Positions 1 to 9,400 of a DNA stretch of 64,000 bases are shown here, piece after piece. The stretch is from Pseudoxanthomonas sp. J31. Its GTDB lineage: Bacteria; Pseudomonadota; Gammaproteobacteria; Xanthomonadales; Xanthomonadaceae. Where the stretch lies: NCBI RefSeq assembly GCF_000510725.1, contig NZ_AZNZ01000003.1, positions 186,001 through 250,000 of the forward strand. The letters are read 5' to 3'. Below the pieces are notes generated by a model. That model saw only the letters and a list, made by a program, of their open reading frames with translations. It ran no database searches and was not told where the DNA came from. Both the position numbers and the translations under genes were made by a program. The number at the start of each line of letters is the position of its first letter. Position 1 is the stretch's first letter.

Positions 1-2
1 CA

Positions 3-419
3 TTCCTGCTTGCGCACCTTTGCTATATCGTCGCCTTCTTTCCTGGCGCAGGTACGGTTCCCCGCGTACTGGGATTGCTGGCCTATATGGCATTCGCCGG
101 CTGCAACCTGGTCCTGCCGCTGCCCAGTGTGCCGGCGGCGCTGCGCGTCGCGGTGCTGGTCTATGTCGGCGTGCTGATGCTGATGGCCGGGCTTGCCACG
201 GCCCGTGCCTGGAGCCTGCGCCACGACCGGCGGCTGGCCGCACCGGCGCGTGCGGCAGCGCTGGGCGGCATGCTGTTCGTGCTCAGTGACAGCCTGCTGG
301 CCTGGGACCGCTTCGGCGGCGGCCTGCCGCTGGCGATGCTCTTCATCCTCGCCACCTACTACGCGGCACAGTGGTGCATCGCCCATTCGGTTGCACCCAG
401 CGGGCGCGCGCCAGCCTGA
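3..419 (+). CDS. YhhN-family membrane protein (lysoplasmalogenase-like), 5' truncated
   Basis: The gene enters from the left edge with its N-terminus missing; about 138 residues remain and the stop is TGA at 417-419. The visible part is strongly hydrophobic, with four or five membrane segments. It shows family-like stretches: FLLAHLCYIVAFF at the window edge, LFVLSDSLLAWDRF in the middle and LATYYAAQWCIAHS near the end. This arrangement is typical of YhhN/TMEM86 proteins. Characterised members hydrolyse the vinyl-ether bond of lysoplasmalogens, but bacterial substrates are mostly unproven. The family is about 210-240 residues long, so roughly 80-100 residues lie outside the window. The family call is from pattern recognition. 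Confidence 0.75.
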   Translation, partial: FLLAHLCYIVAFFPGAGTVPRVLGLLAYMAFAGCNLVLPLPSVPAALRVAVLVYVGVLMLMAGLATARAWSLRHDRRLAAPARAAALGGMLFVLSDSLLAWDRFGGGLPLAMLFILATYYAAQWCIAHSVAPSGRAPA

Positions 420-505
420 AATACGATCCGCTCCGCAGGTTCCCTGCGGCGAACGTGACGCGGCGCAAGCCCGGCGCGCCTGCTGGTTCCATTCCACCAT
501 CAGCG

Positions 506-533
506 CTGACGACAGGTCATAAGCCAATAATTA
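506..533 (+). promoter_or_regulatory. Candidate promoter of the TonB-dependent receptor gene
   Basis: A short AT-rich island (about 518-555) stands out in very GC-rich surroundings. CTGACG at 506-511 and TAATTA at 528-533 are 16 bases apart, which fits a sigma-70-type -35/-10 pair. It would give a 5' leader of about 60 bases before the ATG at 603. Other -10 choices exist in the same AT-rich stretch, so the exact hexamers are uncertain. Confidence 0.35.
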
Positions 534-571
534 ACGCTTATTTATCAATGAATAGGCGCGCGTGGCTCAAT

Positions 572-595
572 GGAGCGGTCCCAACCAACCGCTCC
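572..595 (+). promoter_or_regulatory. Perfect 8-bp hairpin just upstream of the receptor start
   Basis: GGAGCGGT (572-579) and ACCGCTCC (588-595) are exact inverted repeats around an 8-base loop. The hairpin ends 7 bases before ATG 603, and its left arm holds the only Shine-Dalgarno-like GGAG nearby. It could be an mRNA element that controls translation of the receptor. If the upstream ATG at 570 is the real start, the hairpin lies inside the coding region instead. Confidence 0.4.
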
Positions 596-602
596 AGCCC
601 CC

Positions 603-3224
603 ATGCTCCGTCACGCCATCCTGGCGGCTGCCGTTGCGGCCGCGCTTCCGCTCGTTCCTGAAATTGCCCGCGCCGAAGAGGCCGCCGGCGGCGACAGCCG
701 CACCCTTGCCACCGTCGTGGTCACCGGCTCCAACCTGCGCCGCGCCGACGCCGAAGGGCCCAACCCGGTCCAGGTGATTGGCCGCGAGCAGCTGGAGGTC
801 TCGGGCAAGGCCACCGTCGCCGACCTGCTGCGCTCGATCTCGGCCAATACCGGCAACGCCAGCAACGAGACTTCCAACAGCGGCTGGGCGTCCGGCTCGG
901 CCGGCATCGGCCTGCGCGGCCTGTCGCAGAAGAACACCCTGGTACTGCTCAACGGCCGTCGCCTGGCCAACTACGGTTTCCCGGCCAACGGCCTGTCCGA
1001 CACCTTCGTCAACCTCAATGCGCTGCCGCTGGTGGCGGTGGAGCGGATCGAAGTGCTGAAGGACGGCGCCTCGGCCGTGTACGGCTCCGATGCGGTGGCC
1101 GGCGTGGTCAACATCATCACCCGGCAGAACTTCGAGGGCCTGGACATCGGCGGCCGCATCGGCACCTCCGACGAGGGCGGGCTGGACGAGCGCCAGGCCA
1201 AGCTGATCGGTGGCTTCGGCGACCTCGACCGCGACCGCTTCAACGTCCTCTACAGCCTGGACTACTACAAGCGCGAGCGCCTGGACCAGGACCAGCGTGA
1301 GCTGACCCGCTCCGGCATCTATTCCGGCCCCGGCGGACGCTGGAACGGCTGGTCGGCCAAGGGCGCGCGCTTCCTGGTCGGCGGCGTGTCGGTGCCGCTG
1401 CTGGATGCCGATGGCAACTGCCCGCAGGGCACGACCCTGGTGCCCAGCGCACCGATCGACGGCCTGCGCGGCGATACCTGCGGCTTCAACCTGGCCCCGT
1501 ACACCACGCTGATCCCCGCCACCGAGCGCCTGCAGGGGTATGCCAACGCCACCTGGCGGGTGAGCGACAACGTGGAGGTGTTCGGCGAGGCGCTGTACAG
1601 CTACGTCCGCGGCACGTCCTGGTTCGGCAACAGCCCGTTCTTCACCCTGGAGGGCGGACGCTTCGCGCTCAACGCGGATACCGGCCTGGCCGAGCCGGTG
1701 CCCAACGTGCTGCCGGCGGGCAATCCCTACAACCCCTATGGGGTGGACACCCCGATCGAGTACACCTTCTTCAACGTCGGCCGCTCGATCAAGACCAACC
1801 GCTCCGATGCCTACCGCGTGGTCGGCGGCGTGCGCGGCACGCTCGGCGACTGGGAGTGGGAGGCGGCCGGCTTCCTTGCGCGCAGCAAGGAGGACGAGCG
1901 GGTGGCCGGCGGCTTCGCCAACCGCTGGGCGCTGTTCGACGCGCTGGCCGACGGCAGCTACAACCTGCGCGACCCGGCGGCCACGCCGCAGGCGGTGCTG
2001 GATGCGATCAACCTCAGCACCGTGCGCCCGGCGGATTCGCGCCTGGGCGGCGTGGATGCCCGCATCGTCGGCCACCTGTTCGAGCTGCCCGCCGGCGAGG
2101 TGGGGTTTGCAGCGGGCGTGGAATGGCGCCGCGAGTCGCTGGTATCGCGCAATCCCTGGCAGATCGACGCCGGCTTGCAGGTCCGCCCGGCGATCGCCGA
2201 GGTGGACGGCGATCGCGAGGTGACCGCGGTGTACGCCGAGTTCAACCTGCCGTTGCACCAGCGCCTGGAGCTGCAGCTGGCCGGGCGCGGCGACCACTAC
2301 AGCGACTTCGGCGACGCGTTCTCGCCCAAGGCCAGCCTGCGCTGGCAGCCGCTGGACGCGCTGCTGGTGCGCGCTGCCGCCTCGCGCGGGTTCCGCGCGC
2401 CCTCGCTGTCGGAGAATGCGGCCAGCACCAACATCTCCTACGGCTCGGTGGTGGACCCGTACGACCCGGACATCCCCGGCTCGCGCCAGAGCCCGACGTT
2501 CTTCACCGTGGGCAATACCGGCCTTCGCCCCGAGCGCACCCGCAGCTTCAACGCCGGCATCGTGCTCTCGCCCTGGGCCGACACCAGCCTGAGCCTGGAC
2601 TGGTACCGGGTGGAGCTGGACCACCTGATCGGCACCAGCAACAGCGCTAGCATCGTCCAGCGCAACGACCCGGCCGACGTGGTCCGCGACGCGCGCGGCA
2701 AGCTGCTGGCGGTCTACAACCGCTACCAGAACCTCACCGAGCTGGAGACCTCCGGCATCGACGTGGAACTGCGCCAACGCTGGCGCTCGGCCACCGCCGG
2801 CGACTTCGGGGTATCGGGCGTGTACACCCACGTGCTGGAGTACCGCCGCCAGAACACCGCCGGTGGCCCGCTGGTCGACTACGCCGGCAGCAACGTCAGT
2901 TTCACCCTGCCGCGCGGCAAGCTCACCACCACCCTGGACTGGAACTACAGCGACTACAGCGCCGCGCTGACCTGGTACCACACCAGTGGTTACGCCCAGA
3001 CCCGCAGCACCGAGCAGGCGCGGGTGGCCAGCTACGACCAGTTCGACCTGTACCTGGCCTGGAAGGGCATCGAGAAGCTGACCCTTTACGCCAAGCTGCA
3101 GAACCTGCTGGACGAGGAACCGCCGCACGACGCCTCGTTCCCGGGTATCCGCGCGCCGTACGACTTCACCCAGTACGACCTGCGCGGCCGTTACTTCTCG
3201 GTCGGCTTCGACTACCGCTTCTGA
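603..3224 (+). CDS. TonB-dependent outer-membrane receptor
   Basis: This 873-residue protein has a signal peptide (MLRHAILAAAVAAALPLV, cleavage likely after ARA near residue 24). A TonB-box-like segment follows (TVVVTGS, about residues 37-43). The plug domain contains GLRGLSQKNTLVLLNGRR and ends in VNIITRQNFEG. The rest is a long beta-barrel with TonB_dep_Rec signatures such as GFRAPSLSE. The C-terminus YFSVGFDYRF ends in the aromatic residue expected for barrel insertion. Such receptors import siderophores, cobalamin or, often in xanthomonads, oligosaccharides, using TonB-ExbBD energy. The substrate cannot be read from the sequence. ATG 603 is chosen because it begins the signal peptide; ATG 570 would add 11 residues. 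The exported M14-type peptidase follows 79 bases downstream, so co-expression is possible. Confidence 0.93.
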   Translation: MLRHAILAAAVAAALPLVPEIARAEEAAGGDSRTLATVVVTGSNLRRADAEGPNPVQVIGREQLEVSGKATVADLLRSISANTGNASNETSNSGWASGSAGIGLRGLSQKNTLVLLNGRRLANYGFPANGLSDTFVNLNALPLVAVERIEVLKDGASAVYGSDAVAGVVNIITRQNFEGLDIGGRIGTSDEGGLDERQAKLIGGFGDLDRDRFNVLYSLDYYKRERLDQDQRELTRSGIYSGPGGRWNGWSAKGARFLVGGVSVPLLDADGNCPQGTTLVPSAPIDGLRGDTCGFNLAPYTTLIPATERLQGYANATWRVSDNVEVFGEALYSYVRGTSWFGNSPFFTLEGGRFALNADTGLAEPVPNVLPAGNPYNPYGVDTPIEYTFFNVGRSIKTNRSDAYRVVGGVRGTLGDWEWEAAGFLARSKEDERVAGGFANRWALFDALADGSYNLRDPAATPQAVLDAINLSTVRPADSRLGGVDARIVGHLFELPAGEVGFAAGVEWRRESLVSRNPWQIDAGLQVRPAIAEVDGDREVTAVYAEFNLPLHQRLELQLAGRGDHYSDFGDAFSPKASLRWQPLDALLVRAAASRGFRAPSLSENAASTNISYGSVVDPYDPDIPGSRQSPTFFTVGNTGLRPERTRSFNAGIVLSPWADTSLSLDWYRVELDHLIGTSNSASIVQRNDPADVVRDARGKLLAVYNRYQNLTELETSGIDVELRQRWRSATAGDFGVSGVYTHVLEYRRQNTAGGPLVDYAGSNVSFTLPRGKLTTTLDWNYSDYSAALTWYHTSGYAQTRSTEQARVASYDQFDLYLAWKGIEKLTLYAKLQNLLDEEPPHDASFPGIRAPYDFTQYDLRGRYFSVGFDYRF

Positions 3225-3232
3225 CCCGCGGC

Positions 3233-3252
3233 CGGCGGCCGCGCGGCCGCCG
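3233..3252. terminator. 20-bp perfect GC palindrome after the receptor gene
   Basis: Positions 3233-3252 form an exact palindrome (arm CGGCGGCCGC) 9 bases after the receptor stop. It could fold into a strong stem, but there is no T-tract. It may be a weak or Rho-assisted terminator, or simply GC-rich chance. Confidence 0.3.
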
Positions 3253-3303
3253 CTGCTGCCGCTCCTACCGATGCCAGCCCATTCCCGTTCCGCCGGAGTG
3301 TCG

Positions 3304-5877
3304 ATGTCCCTGCTTGCCCGTGGCCTGAGCGCCGTCCTGCTTCTGTCGTTGTCCCTGCTGTTCCCGGCCCACGCGCAGAGCGCGTATTTCTTCCCGGCCA
3401 CGCCGCTGGATCCGGATCCTGCTGTGCCCACGCCCGAGCAGTTCCTGGGCTATCCGGTCGGCAGCCGCTATACCCGCCACGACGAGCTGGTGGCCTACTT
3501 CGAGGAACTGGCGCGGGTGTCGCCGCGGGTGAAGGTGGAGCGCATCGGCCGCACCTACGAGGGCCGGCCACTGCTGCTGGCCACCATCACCGATCCGGAC
3601 AACCACGCCAACCTGGAGTCGCTGCGCCAGGCCCACAACACCCTGGTCGACCCGTCGGCGCCGGAGAGCGCAGCCAGCGGGGCGCCGGTGGTGGTGTGGC
3701 TGGCCTACAGCGTGCATGGCGCGGAGACATCCAGCGCCGAGGCCGCGCTGCTGACCGCCTGGTTCCTGGCCGCCGACCGCAGCGAGGCCACGCGCCACTG
3801 GCTGCGCGAGGCGGTGGTATTGATGGACCCGGCGCAGAACCCCGACGGCCGCGACCGTGCCGCCAACTGGCACAACGCCTGGGGCTCGAACCCGCCTTCT
3901 CCCGACCCGGCCGACCGCGAGCACGTGGAGCCGTTCCCAGGCGGCCGCTTCAACCATTACCTGACCGACCTCAACCGCGACTGGCTGGCACTGGCCCAGG
4001 CCGACAGCGTGCCGAAGGTCGAGCACTTCCATCGCTGGTACCCCAACGTCCAGATCGACTTCCACGAGATGGGCAAGGACAGCACCTACTACTTCGAGCC
4101 CTCGCCGAAGAGCATGGAGAGCCCGCTGCTGCCCGGCAGCTCGTACGAGGCCAACAAGGTGCTGGCGCGCTACCACGCCCAGGCGCTGGACGCGATCGGA
4201 TCGCTCTACTACAGCGGCGAGAACTACGACAACTTCTCGCCGATCTACGGCTCGACCTATCCGGACTTCCACGGCGGCGTCGGCGCCACCGTGGAACAGG
4301 CCAGCTCGCGCGGGCGCGTGCAGGAGACGGTCAATGGCCCGCTGGAATTCCGCTTCACCATCCGCAACCACCTCAACGTGGGCCTGGCCACGGTGCGCGG
4401 CGCGGTGGAGCAGAAGGCGTTCCTGTTCCGCCTGCAGAAGGACTTCTTCCGCAGCGCGCTGGAGCAGGCCGGGCGCTACCCGGTGCGCGACTGGGTATTC
4501 GGCGACCGCAACGACCCGACCCTCAGCCGCCGCCTGCTGTCGCTGCTGCTGAAGCACCGCATCGAGGTGCGCGAGCTGTCGCGCGCGGTCGAGGTGGACG
4601 GCAAGCGCTTCGAGCCCGGCAGCGCGTGGGTGGTGCCGGCGCGGCAGCCGGCGTTCCGTCTGGCCCATGCGATCTTCGAGTTCACTCCGCCGGTGAAGGG
4701 CGACGTGTTCTACAGCGGCACCTCGTACGCGGTGGCGCCGGCCTACGGCCTGCGCTACGCGGCCAGCCGCTCGGCGTTGCCGGCCGGCGCGCGCGTGCAG
4801 GACGTGCCGGCGGCCAGCGGCGGCGTGGACGGCGTGGCCAGTTACGCCTATGCCCTGGACCTGCGCGACTACGGCGCCTACCGCCTGGTGGGCGCGTTGC
4901 TGGCACAGGACATCCGCCTGCGCGCGGCGTTCGCGCCGCTGGCGCTGCCGTCGGCGCAGGGCGGGGCCGAGCCGCGCCGCGGCGTGGTCCTGGTGCCGGT
5001 GGCTGGCCAGCCGCTGGCGCCCGCGGCCTTGCACGCGCGCATCGACGAGCTGGCCCGTTCCCTGGGCGTGCGCGTGCAGGCCTTGGCCAGTGGCAAGAGC
5101 GAGGTGGGCATCGACCTGGGTAGCGACAGCGTCAAGCCGGTCCGCAAGCCCGGGATCGCCCTGGTGATGGGGCAGGGCGTGTCCGCGCCGGAGATCGGTG
5201 CCGCCTGGCATGCCTTCGACACCGCGCTGGGTTACCCGACCAGCAAGATCGAGCCGGCGCAGCTGGGTGAGCTGCCGCTTGAACGCTACACGACCATCGT
5301 CATGGCCAGCGGCAACTACGCCGGCTTGCCGGACGGCGTGGTGGCCGCGCTCAAGCGCTGGATCGCCGCCGGCGGCTCGCTGGTGGCCTACAACAGCGGC
5401 GCCCGCTGGGCGATCGACAAGGGCCTGGCCGGGGCCAAGCTGCGCGAGGCGCCGCCGCCGCGCGCCGAGCGCCTGGACTTCGGCAGCCAGCGCGAGGTGT
5501 TCGCCCTGCGTCGGGTGAGCGGCAACATCCTCAGCGCCGACGTCGACCTCAGCCACCCGCTGGCCTTCGGCCTGCAGGACCGCCGCCTGTTGGTCAACAA
5601 GGAAACCGGCCTGGTGTTCGAGGCCAGCAGCAACCCGTATCTCACCGTGGTGCGCATCGACGACCAGCCGCGGGTCAACGGCTACCTCTCCGAGGAGAAC
5701 CTCAAGCGCGTGGCCGGCAGCGCCTTCGTGCAGGTGGTGCCGGTGGAGAAGGGCAACGTGGTGGTGTTCGCCGACGACCCCGCCCACCGCAAGTACTGGC
5801 ACGGCACCGAGCGCCTGCTGCTCAACGCCGCGCTGTTCTCCAACCACCTCAATCCAATCCGCCAGCGCGGCGAATGA
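3304..5877 (+). CDS. Exported M14-family zinc carboxypeptidase-like protein
   Basis: An 857-residue secreted protein with a signal peptide (MSLLARGLSAVLLLSLSLL..., cleavage after AHA). The peptidase M14 fold occupies roughly residues 40-380. The zinc ligands are visible: H138 and E141 in VHGAETSS and H254 in QIDFHEMG. The likely catalytic glutamate is E331 in GATVEQASSRG. The spacing matches carboxypeptidase A-type enzymes. The C-terminal half (about 400-857) is a long accessory region, including a glutamine-amidotransferase-like stretch around MASGNYAGLPDGVVAALKRW. ATG 3304 is preferred over ATG 3271 because GGAG at 3295-3298 sits 5 bases upstream and the signal peptide starts there. It probably trims peptides in the periplasm or outside. 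Its position behind a TonB receptor suggests nutrient scavenging, which is inference. Confidence 0.85.
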   Translation: MSLLARGLSAVLLLSLSLLFPAHAQSAYFFPATPLDPDPAVPTPEQFLGYPVGSRYTRHDELVAYFEELARVSPRVKVERIGRTYEGRPLLLATITDPDNHANLESLRQAHNTLVDPSAPESAASGAPVVVWLAYSVHGAETSSAEAALLTAWFLAADRSEATRHWLREAVVLMDPAQNPDGRDRAANWHNAWGSNPPSPDPADREHVEPFPGGRFNHYLTDLNRDWLALAQADSVPKVEHFHRWYPNVQIDFHEMGKDSTYYFEPSPKSMESPLLPGSSYEANKVLARYHAQALDAIGSLYYSGENYDNFSPIYGSTYPDFHGGVGATVEQASSRGRVQETVNGPLEFRFTIRNHLNVGLATVRGAVEQKAFLFRLQKDFFRSALEQAGRYPVRDWVFGDRNDPTLSRRLLSLLLKHRIEVRELSRAVEVDGKRFEPGSAWVVPARQPAFRLAHAIFEFTPPVKGDVFYSGTSYAVAPAYGLRYAASRSALPAGARVQDVPAASGGVDGVASYAYALDLRDYGAYRLVGALLAQDIRLRAAFAPLALPSAQGGAEPRRGVVLVPVAGQPLAPAALHARIDELARSLGVRVQALASGKSEVGIDLGSDSVKPVRKPGIALVMGQGVSAPEIGAAWHAFDTALGYPTSKIEPAQLGELPLERYTTIVMASGNYAGLPDGVVAALKRWIAAGGSLVAYNSGARWAIDKGLAGAKLREAPPPRAERLDFGSQREVFALRRVSGNILSADVDLSHPLAFGLQDRRLLVNKETGLVFEASSNPYLTVVRIDDQPRVNGYLSEENLKRVAGSAFVQVVPVEKGNVVVFADDPAHRKYWHGTERLLLNAALFSNHLNPIRQRGE

Positions 5878-5881
5878 GCCG

Positions 5882-5916
5882 GGCCGGCCTGCCCGGGCAA
5901 GCCGGGCAGGCCGGCC
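5882..5916. terminator. Strong inverted repeat between convergent genes
   Basis: A perfect 15-bp stem (GGCCGGCCTGCCCGG at 5882-5896 pairing with 5902-5916) with a 5-base loop lies between the plus-strand peptidase and the minus-strand DUF1801 gene. Position and stem strength suit a bidirectional terminator, although only two T residues follow. Confidence 0.6.
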
Positions 5917-5940
5917 TTCGCAAGGCGATACGGCGGTGGG

Positions 5941-6339
5941 CTACCAGGCCCAGCCTGGATACCTGCCGGCCTGTTCGATCCAGGCCGCCACCTCCGCGGC
6001 CTGGGCTTCTTCCAGCGAGTGCAGCTTGACGTAGCGCGAACCCTCACCAAGCGGAGGCGGCGGATCGAAGCGGGCGCCGGCGAAGAACACCACGTTCGCC
6101 GAGACATCATAGGCCGCCAGCTCGATGACCCAGCCAAGGCCGGGCAGGCCGTAGTAGGCCTTCTTCCATTTCACGGCATAGCCGACCCCGGGCAGAGACT
6201 GCCGGATCTGCGCATCCAGGTGGCGCAGCACGGGCTGCAGGCGCGGCATTGAACTACTGATCCAGGCCTCGACGGGTGCATGGTCCTCGCCAGGCAGCGG
6301 GGGCTTGCGGGTGCCAGTGGGCTTGATCGACTTGGCCAT
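5941..6339 (-). CDS. DUF1801 family protein
   Basis: A 132-residue soluble protein of the DUF1801 (YdhG-like) family. Recognisable parts are VGYAVKWKKAYYGLPGLGW, a NVVFFAGARFDPPPPLGEG segment and RYVKLHSLEEAQAAEVAAWI near the end. The family has an alpha/beta fold and no established biochemical role. The start at 6339 (MAKSIKPTG) is the first in-frame ATG. It lies 64 bases downstream of the helicase gene on the same strand, so the two may be co-transcribed. No signal peptide or membrane segment is visible. Confidence 0.8.
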   Translation of the reverse strand: MAKSIKPTGTRKPPLPGEDHAPVEAWISSSMPRLQPVLRHLDAQIRQSLPGVGYAVKWKKAYYGLPGLGWVIELAAYDVSANVVFFAGARFDPPPPLGEGSRYVKLHSLEEAQAAEVAAWIEQAGRYPGWAW

Positions 6340-6403
6340 GGTCGGCTCCGACGCACGGAAGGGTCCGATGCTAGCGCGGCGGATGGGCGGCTCGATGTGC
6401 TAC

Positions 6404-9400
6404 TCAGCCCACCGCGGCGCCGAAGCGCGCGTAAAGATCCCCGGGTAGCTCGTGTTGCAGCTTCCAGGTAATGGCCATGGGCCGCTCGCCCTCGTGGCTG
6501 ACGTAGGTAGCCGGTCCCAACAGCCAGAATGCGCGGTCGTCCACGGTCAGGCGGGCCATGGGCAGGATGGTGCTGCCCTGGCTGGCATGGTTGCGGTAGC
6601 GCCTGCCGACCTCGCCGTCCTCGCGGGTGGTGGACTGGCTTTCCCAGTGCAGCAGGGTGGGACTGATGGCGTAGTCGCGGTAGCGCGTGGTCGGGGAGAA
6701 GTGGCCGACGCTCTTGTCCAGGGTGATGGCCAGCAGGTCCACTCTTTCGGTCTGGTCCCAATGTACGCCGCCCGCCCAGGCTGGAAGGGTAAGCCTTGTA
6801 TGGCTGGCGAACGCCGCCAGCACCTCCCGGCGGGTGTAGCGGGCGTGCACCCGCAGCGGGACGTGGGGATGGGTGGACAACGCCTGCTGGAGGTGGTCGA
6901 CCCGGTCGGCAAGCACTTCCATCAGCTGCCCAAGCTCGGCCAGCACCTGCGGATGGCTCCACAGGACCTGGGCTGCCTGGCGGAGGTCGTGGACGGGAAC
7001 CGGGAATTTGTCGAACAGCACCGCAGCCAGCATGTGCAACAGACGGCGAGCGGTCTGGTCCAGCTGGGCGATGTCCGGGGCCTGCGGCATGGCCGCAAAC
7101 TCGCGGTACTTGCCGATGCGCAGGGCATCGTCGACGTGCAGCAAGCGGCCGATACCGCGCCTTAGCACGGCCTCGTGCGGGCCTGCGGGCAAGGTGGCCA
7201 CGCCGCCGGCTTCCAGCAGGTCCGACCAGCTGCGGTTTGCCGAGTAGATGTCTTCCAGCTCGATGCCGCTGAGTTCCAGGAAGTTTTTCAGGGTGACGTG
7301 CGGCTGCGATTCGGCGACCCGGCGCAGCTCGTAGGCGCGTCCGCGCCAGGTGGTCGGAAGGCTTTCGCGGATGTTGGCCAGGACTAGCTCCGATGCAACC
7401 GGGTCCAGCTCCATGTGGCAGCCGCTGGGCAGGAAGGGGAAGCCCTGTTCGATCTGCTGTTCGATCTGCTTGCGGCCGCCGCCAAGCAGGGCGCCGAAGC
7501 GGCGGTGCATGCGGAATTCCTTGCGGTGCTGGCCCACGAAGTCCAGCACCGTGCAGATGCTCTTGCTCGGTTCGCGGCGCAGGCCGCGACCCAGCTGCTG
7601 CAGGAACACCGTGGGGCTGTCGGTGGGGCGCAGCAGGAGCAAGGTGTCGACCGTGGGGATATCCACGCCTTCGTTGAACAGGTCCACGGAGAACACCACG
7701 CGGATCCTGCCGTTGGCCAGGTCCTGCAGGGCCTGGCGGCGTTCCTCGTCACTGCTGGCCGACCAGACCGCAACCGCCGCGATGCCGGCGCGATTGAACT
7801 GCTCGGCCATGAACCTGGCGTGGGCGACGGATACGCAGAAGCCCAGGGCACGCATGGACCCCGGGTTGGGGACGGTCCTGAGCGTCTTGCCGATGATGCG
7901 CCTGGCGAGGGCATGGTCGCCCGTCACCAGGTTGCTCAGCTGGTCGAGGTCGTAGCCCCGCCCCCTGTGCCAGGCCAGGTTCCGGTAGTCGGTGTCGTCG
8001 GCAATGCCGTAATAGGCAAAAGGCACCAGCCGGTGCTGCTCGATGGCGTCCCACAGCCGTAGTTCCGCTGCGATCCTGTTCCCGAACCAGTGCAGGATGG
8101 GCTCTTCGTCGCCACGTTCGGGGGTGGCGGTCAGGCCCAGCAGCTCCAAGGGTGCCAGGTGCTCGATGAGCTCCCTGTACGTGCGTGCGGCGGCGTGGTG
8201 GAACTCGTCGATGATCACCACGTCGAAATGGTCGGGTGCCAGGTGCTGCAAGCCGCTGGCCGTCAGGCTCTGGATCGACGCGAACACATGCTCGAAGCGG
8301 GCAGGGCGTGCGCCGCCGACCCATAGCTCGCCAAATGCCGGGTCGCGCAGCGCATGCCGGAAGGTGGCCAGGCTCTGTTCCAGGATTTCCTGGCGATGGG
8401 CCACGAACAGCAGCCGCGATCTTGCCAGGCGTTTGCGCAACCGCTGGTAGTCCAGCGCGGCCATGACGGTCTTGCCCGTGCCCGTCGCGGAAACGAGCAG
8501 GTTGCGGTGGTGGCCCTGTAGCCGCGACAGCTCGATCAGCTCCAGCAGCCGCGACTGGAATGGCTCCGGGCGGATTTCGACCGGGCTTAGATAGACCTGC
8601 GGGCCTTCCGCCCGGCTCCGGGTCAGCTCCTGGAACTCGTCCGGGTCGAAGTCGCGGAAGTCGTCATGTTGCCAGTAGCTCTCGAACACGGCCGAGAACT
8701 TGTCGATGACGTCCGGATTGCGGGCACCGGAGACACGCACGTTCCATTCCAGGCCCGTGACCTGGGCCGAGTGGGTCAGGTTCGAGGAGCCGATATAGGC
8801 CGTGGAGAAACCGGAGTGGCGATGGAACAGCCAGGCCTTGGCATGCAGGCGGGTACTGGAGATGTCATAGGACACCTTGATCCGCGCACCGAGGTCGCGC
8901 AGCGCCTTTAGCGCCGATAGCTCGGTGGAGTTGGTGTAGGTGGTGGTCAGAACCCGCAATGGCCGGCCCTGGTCCACGTGCTGGCGCAAGAGCTCCAGCA
9001 ACGGACGGATCCCGGTATTGCGCACGAACGCCATCAGCACGTCGATGCGGTCCGCCGAGGCGATCTCGGAGCGGAGCTGGAAGCCGATGTGGGGCTCGCC
9101 CGGGGCATTGGTCAGCAGCGTCGTGTCCAGCAGCGGAGTGGCTGGCGGCGGGATCTCCTCCGGCTGGCTATCGGGCCGGGTGGCGACAACCGCCCGGAGC
9201 AGGTCGCCAGCGGGCGAGAGCCGGTCAGTCGCTTCCACCCCGCGACCTTGGGCGGCCAGCAGCTCGGCGATTTCGCGCGCCAGCCGGGTGCCCACCTGGA
9301 CCCGTTGCTTGCTGTCCAGGGAATCGATGGCCCGGCGCACCAGCGACGCCAGATGCAGGGCGATGCGATCGGCCGCCTCCGCCGGATGCAATGCTTCCCG

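Noticed and set aside
567-3431. 954-codon minus-strand ORF opposite the TonB receptor
   Set aside because: It is the antisense shadow of a well-supported receptor gene; its product is Gly/Arg/Val-rich with no domain, signal or start context.
3265-5847. 860-codon minus-strand ORF opposite the M14 peptidase
   Set aside because: Overlaps a gene with visible zinc ligands and signal peptide, and has low-complexity composition typical of antisense frames in GC-rich DNA.
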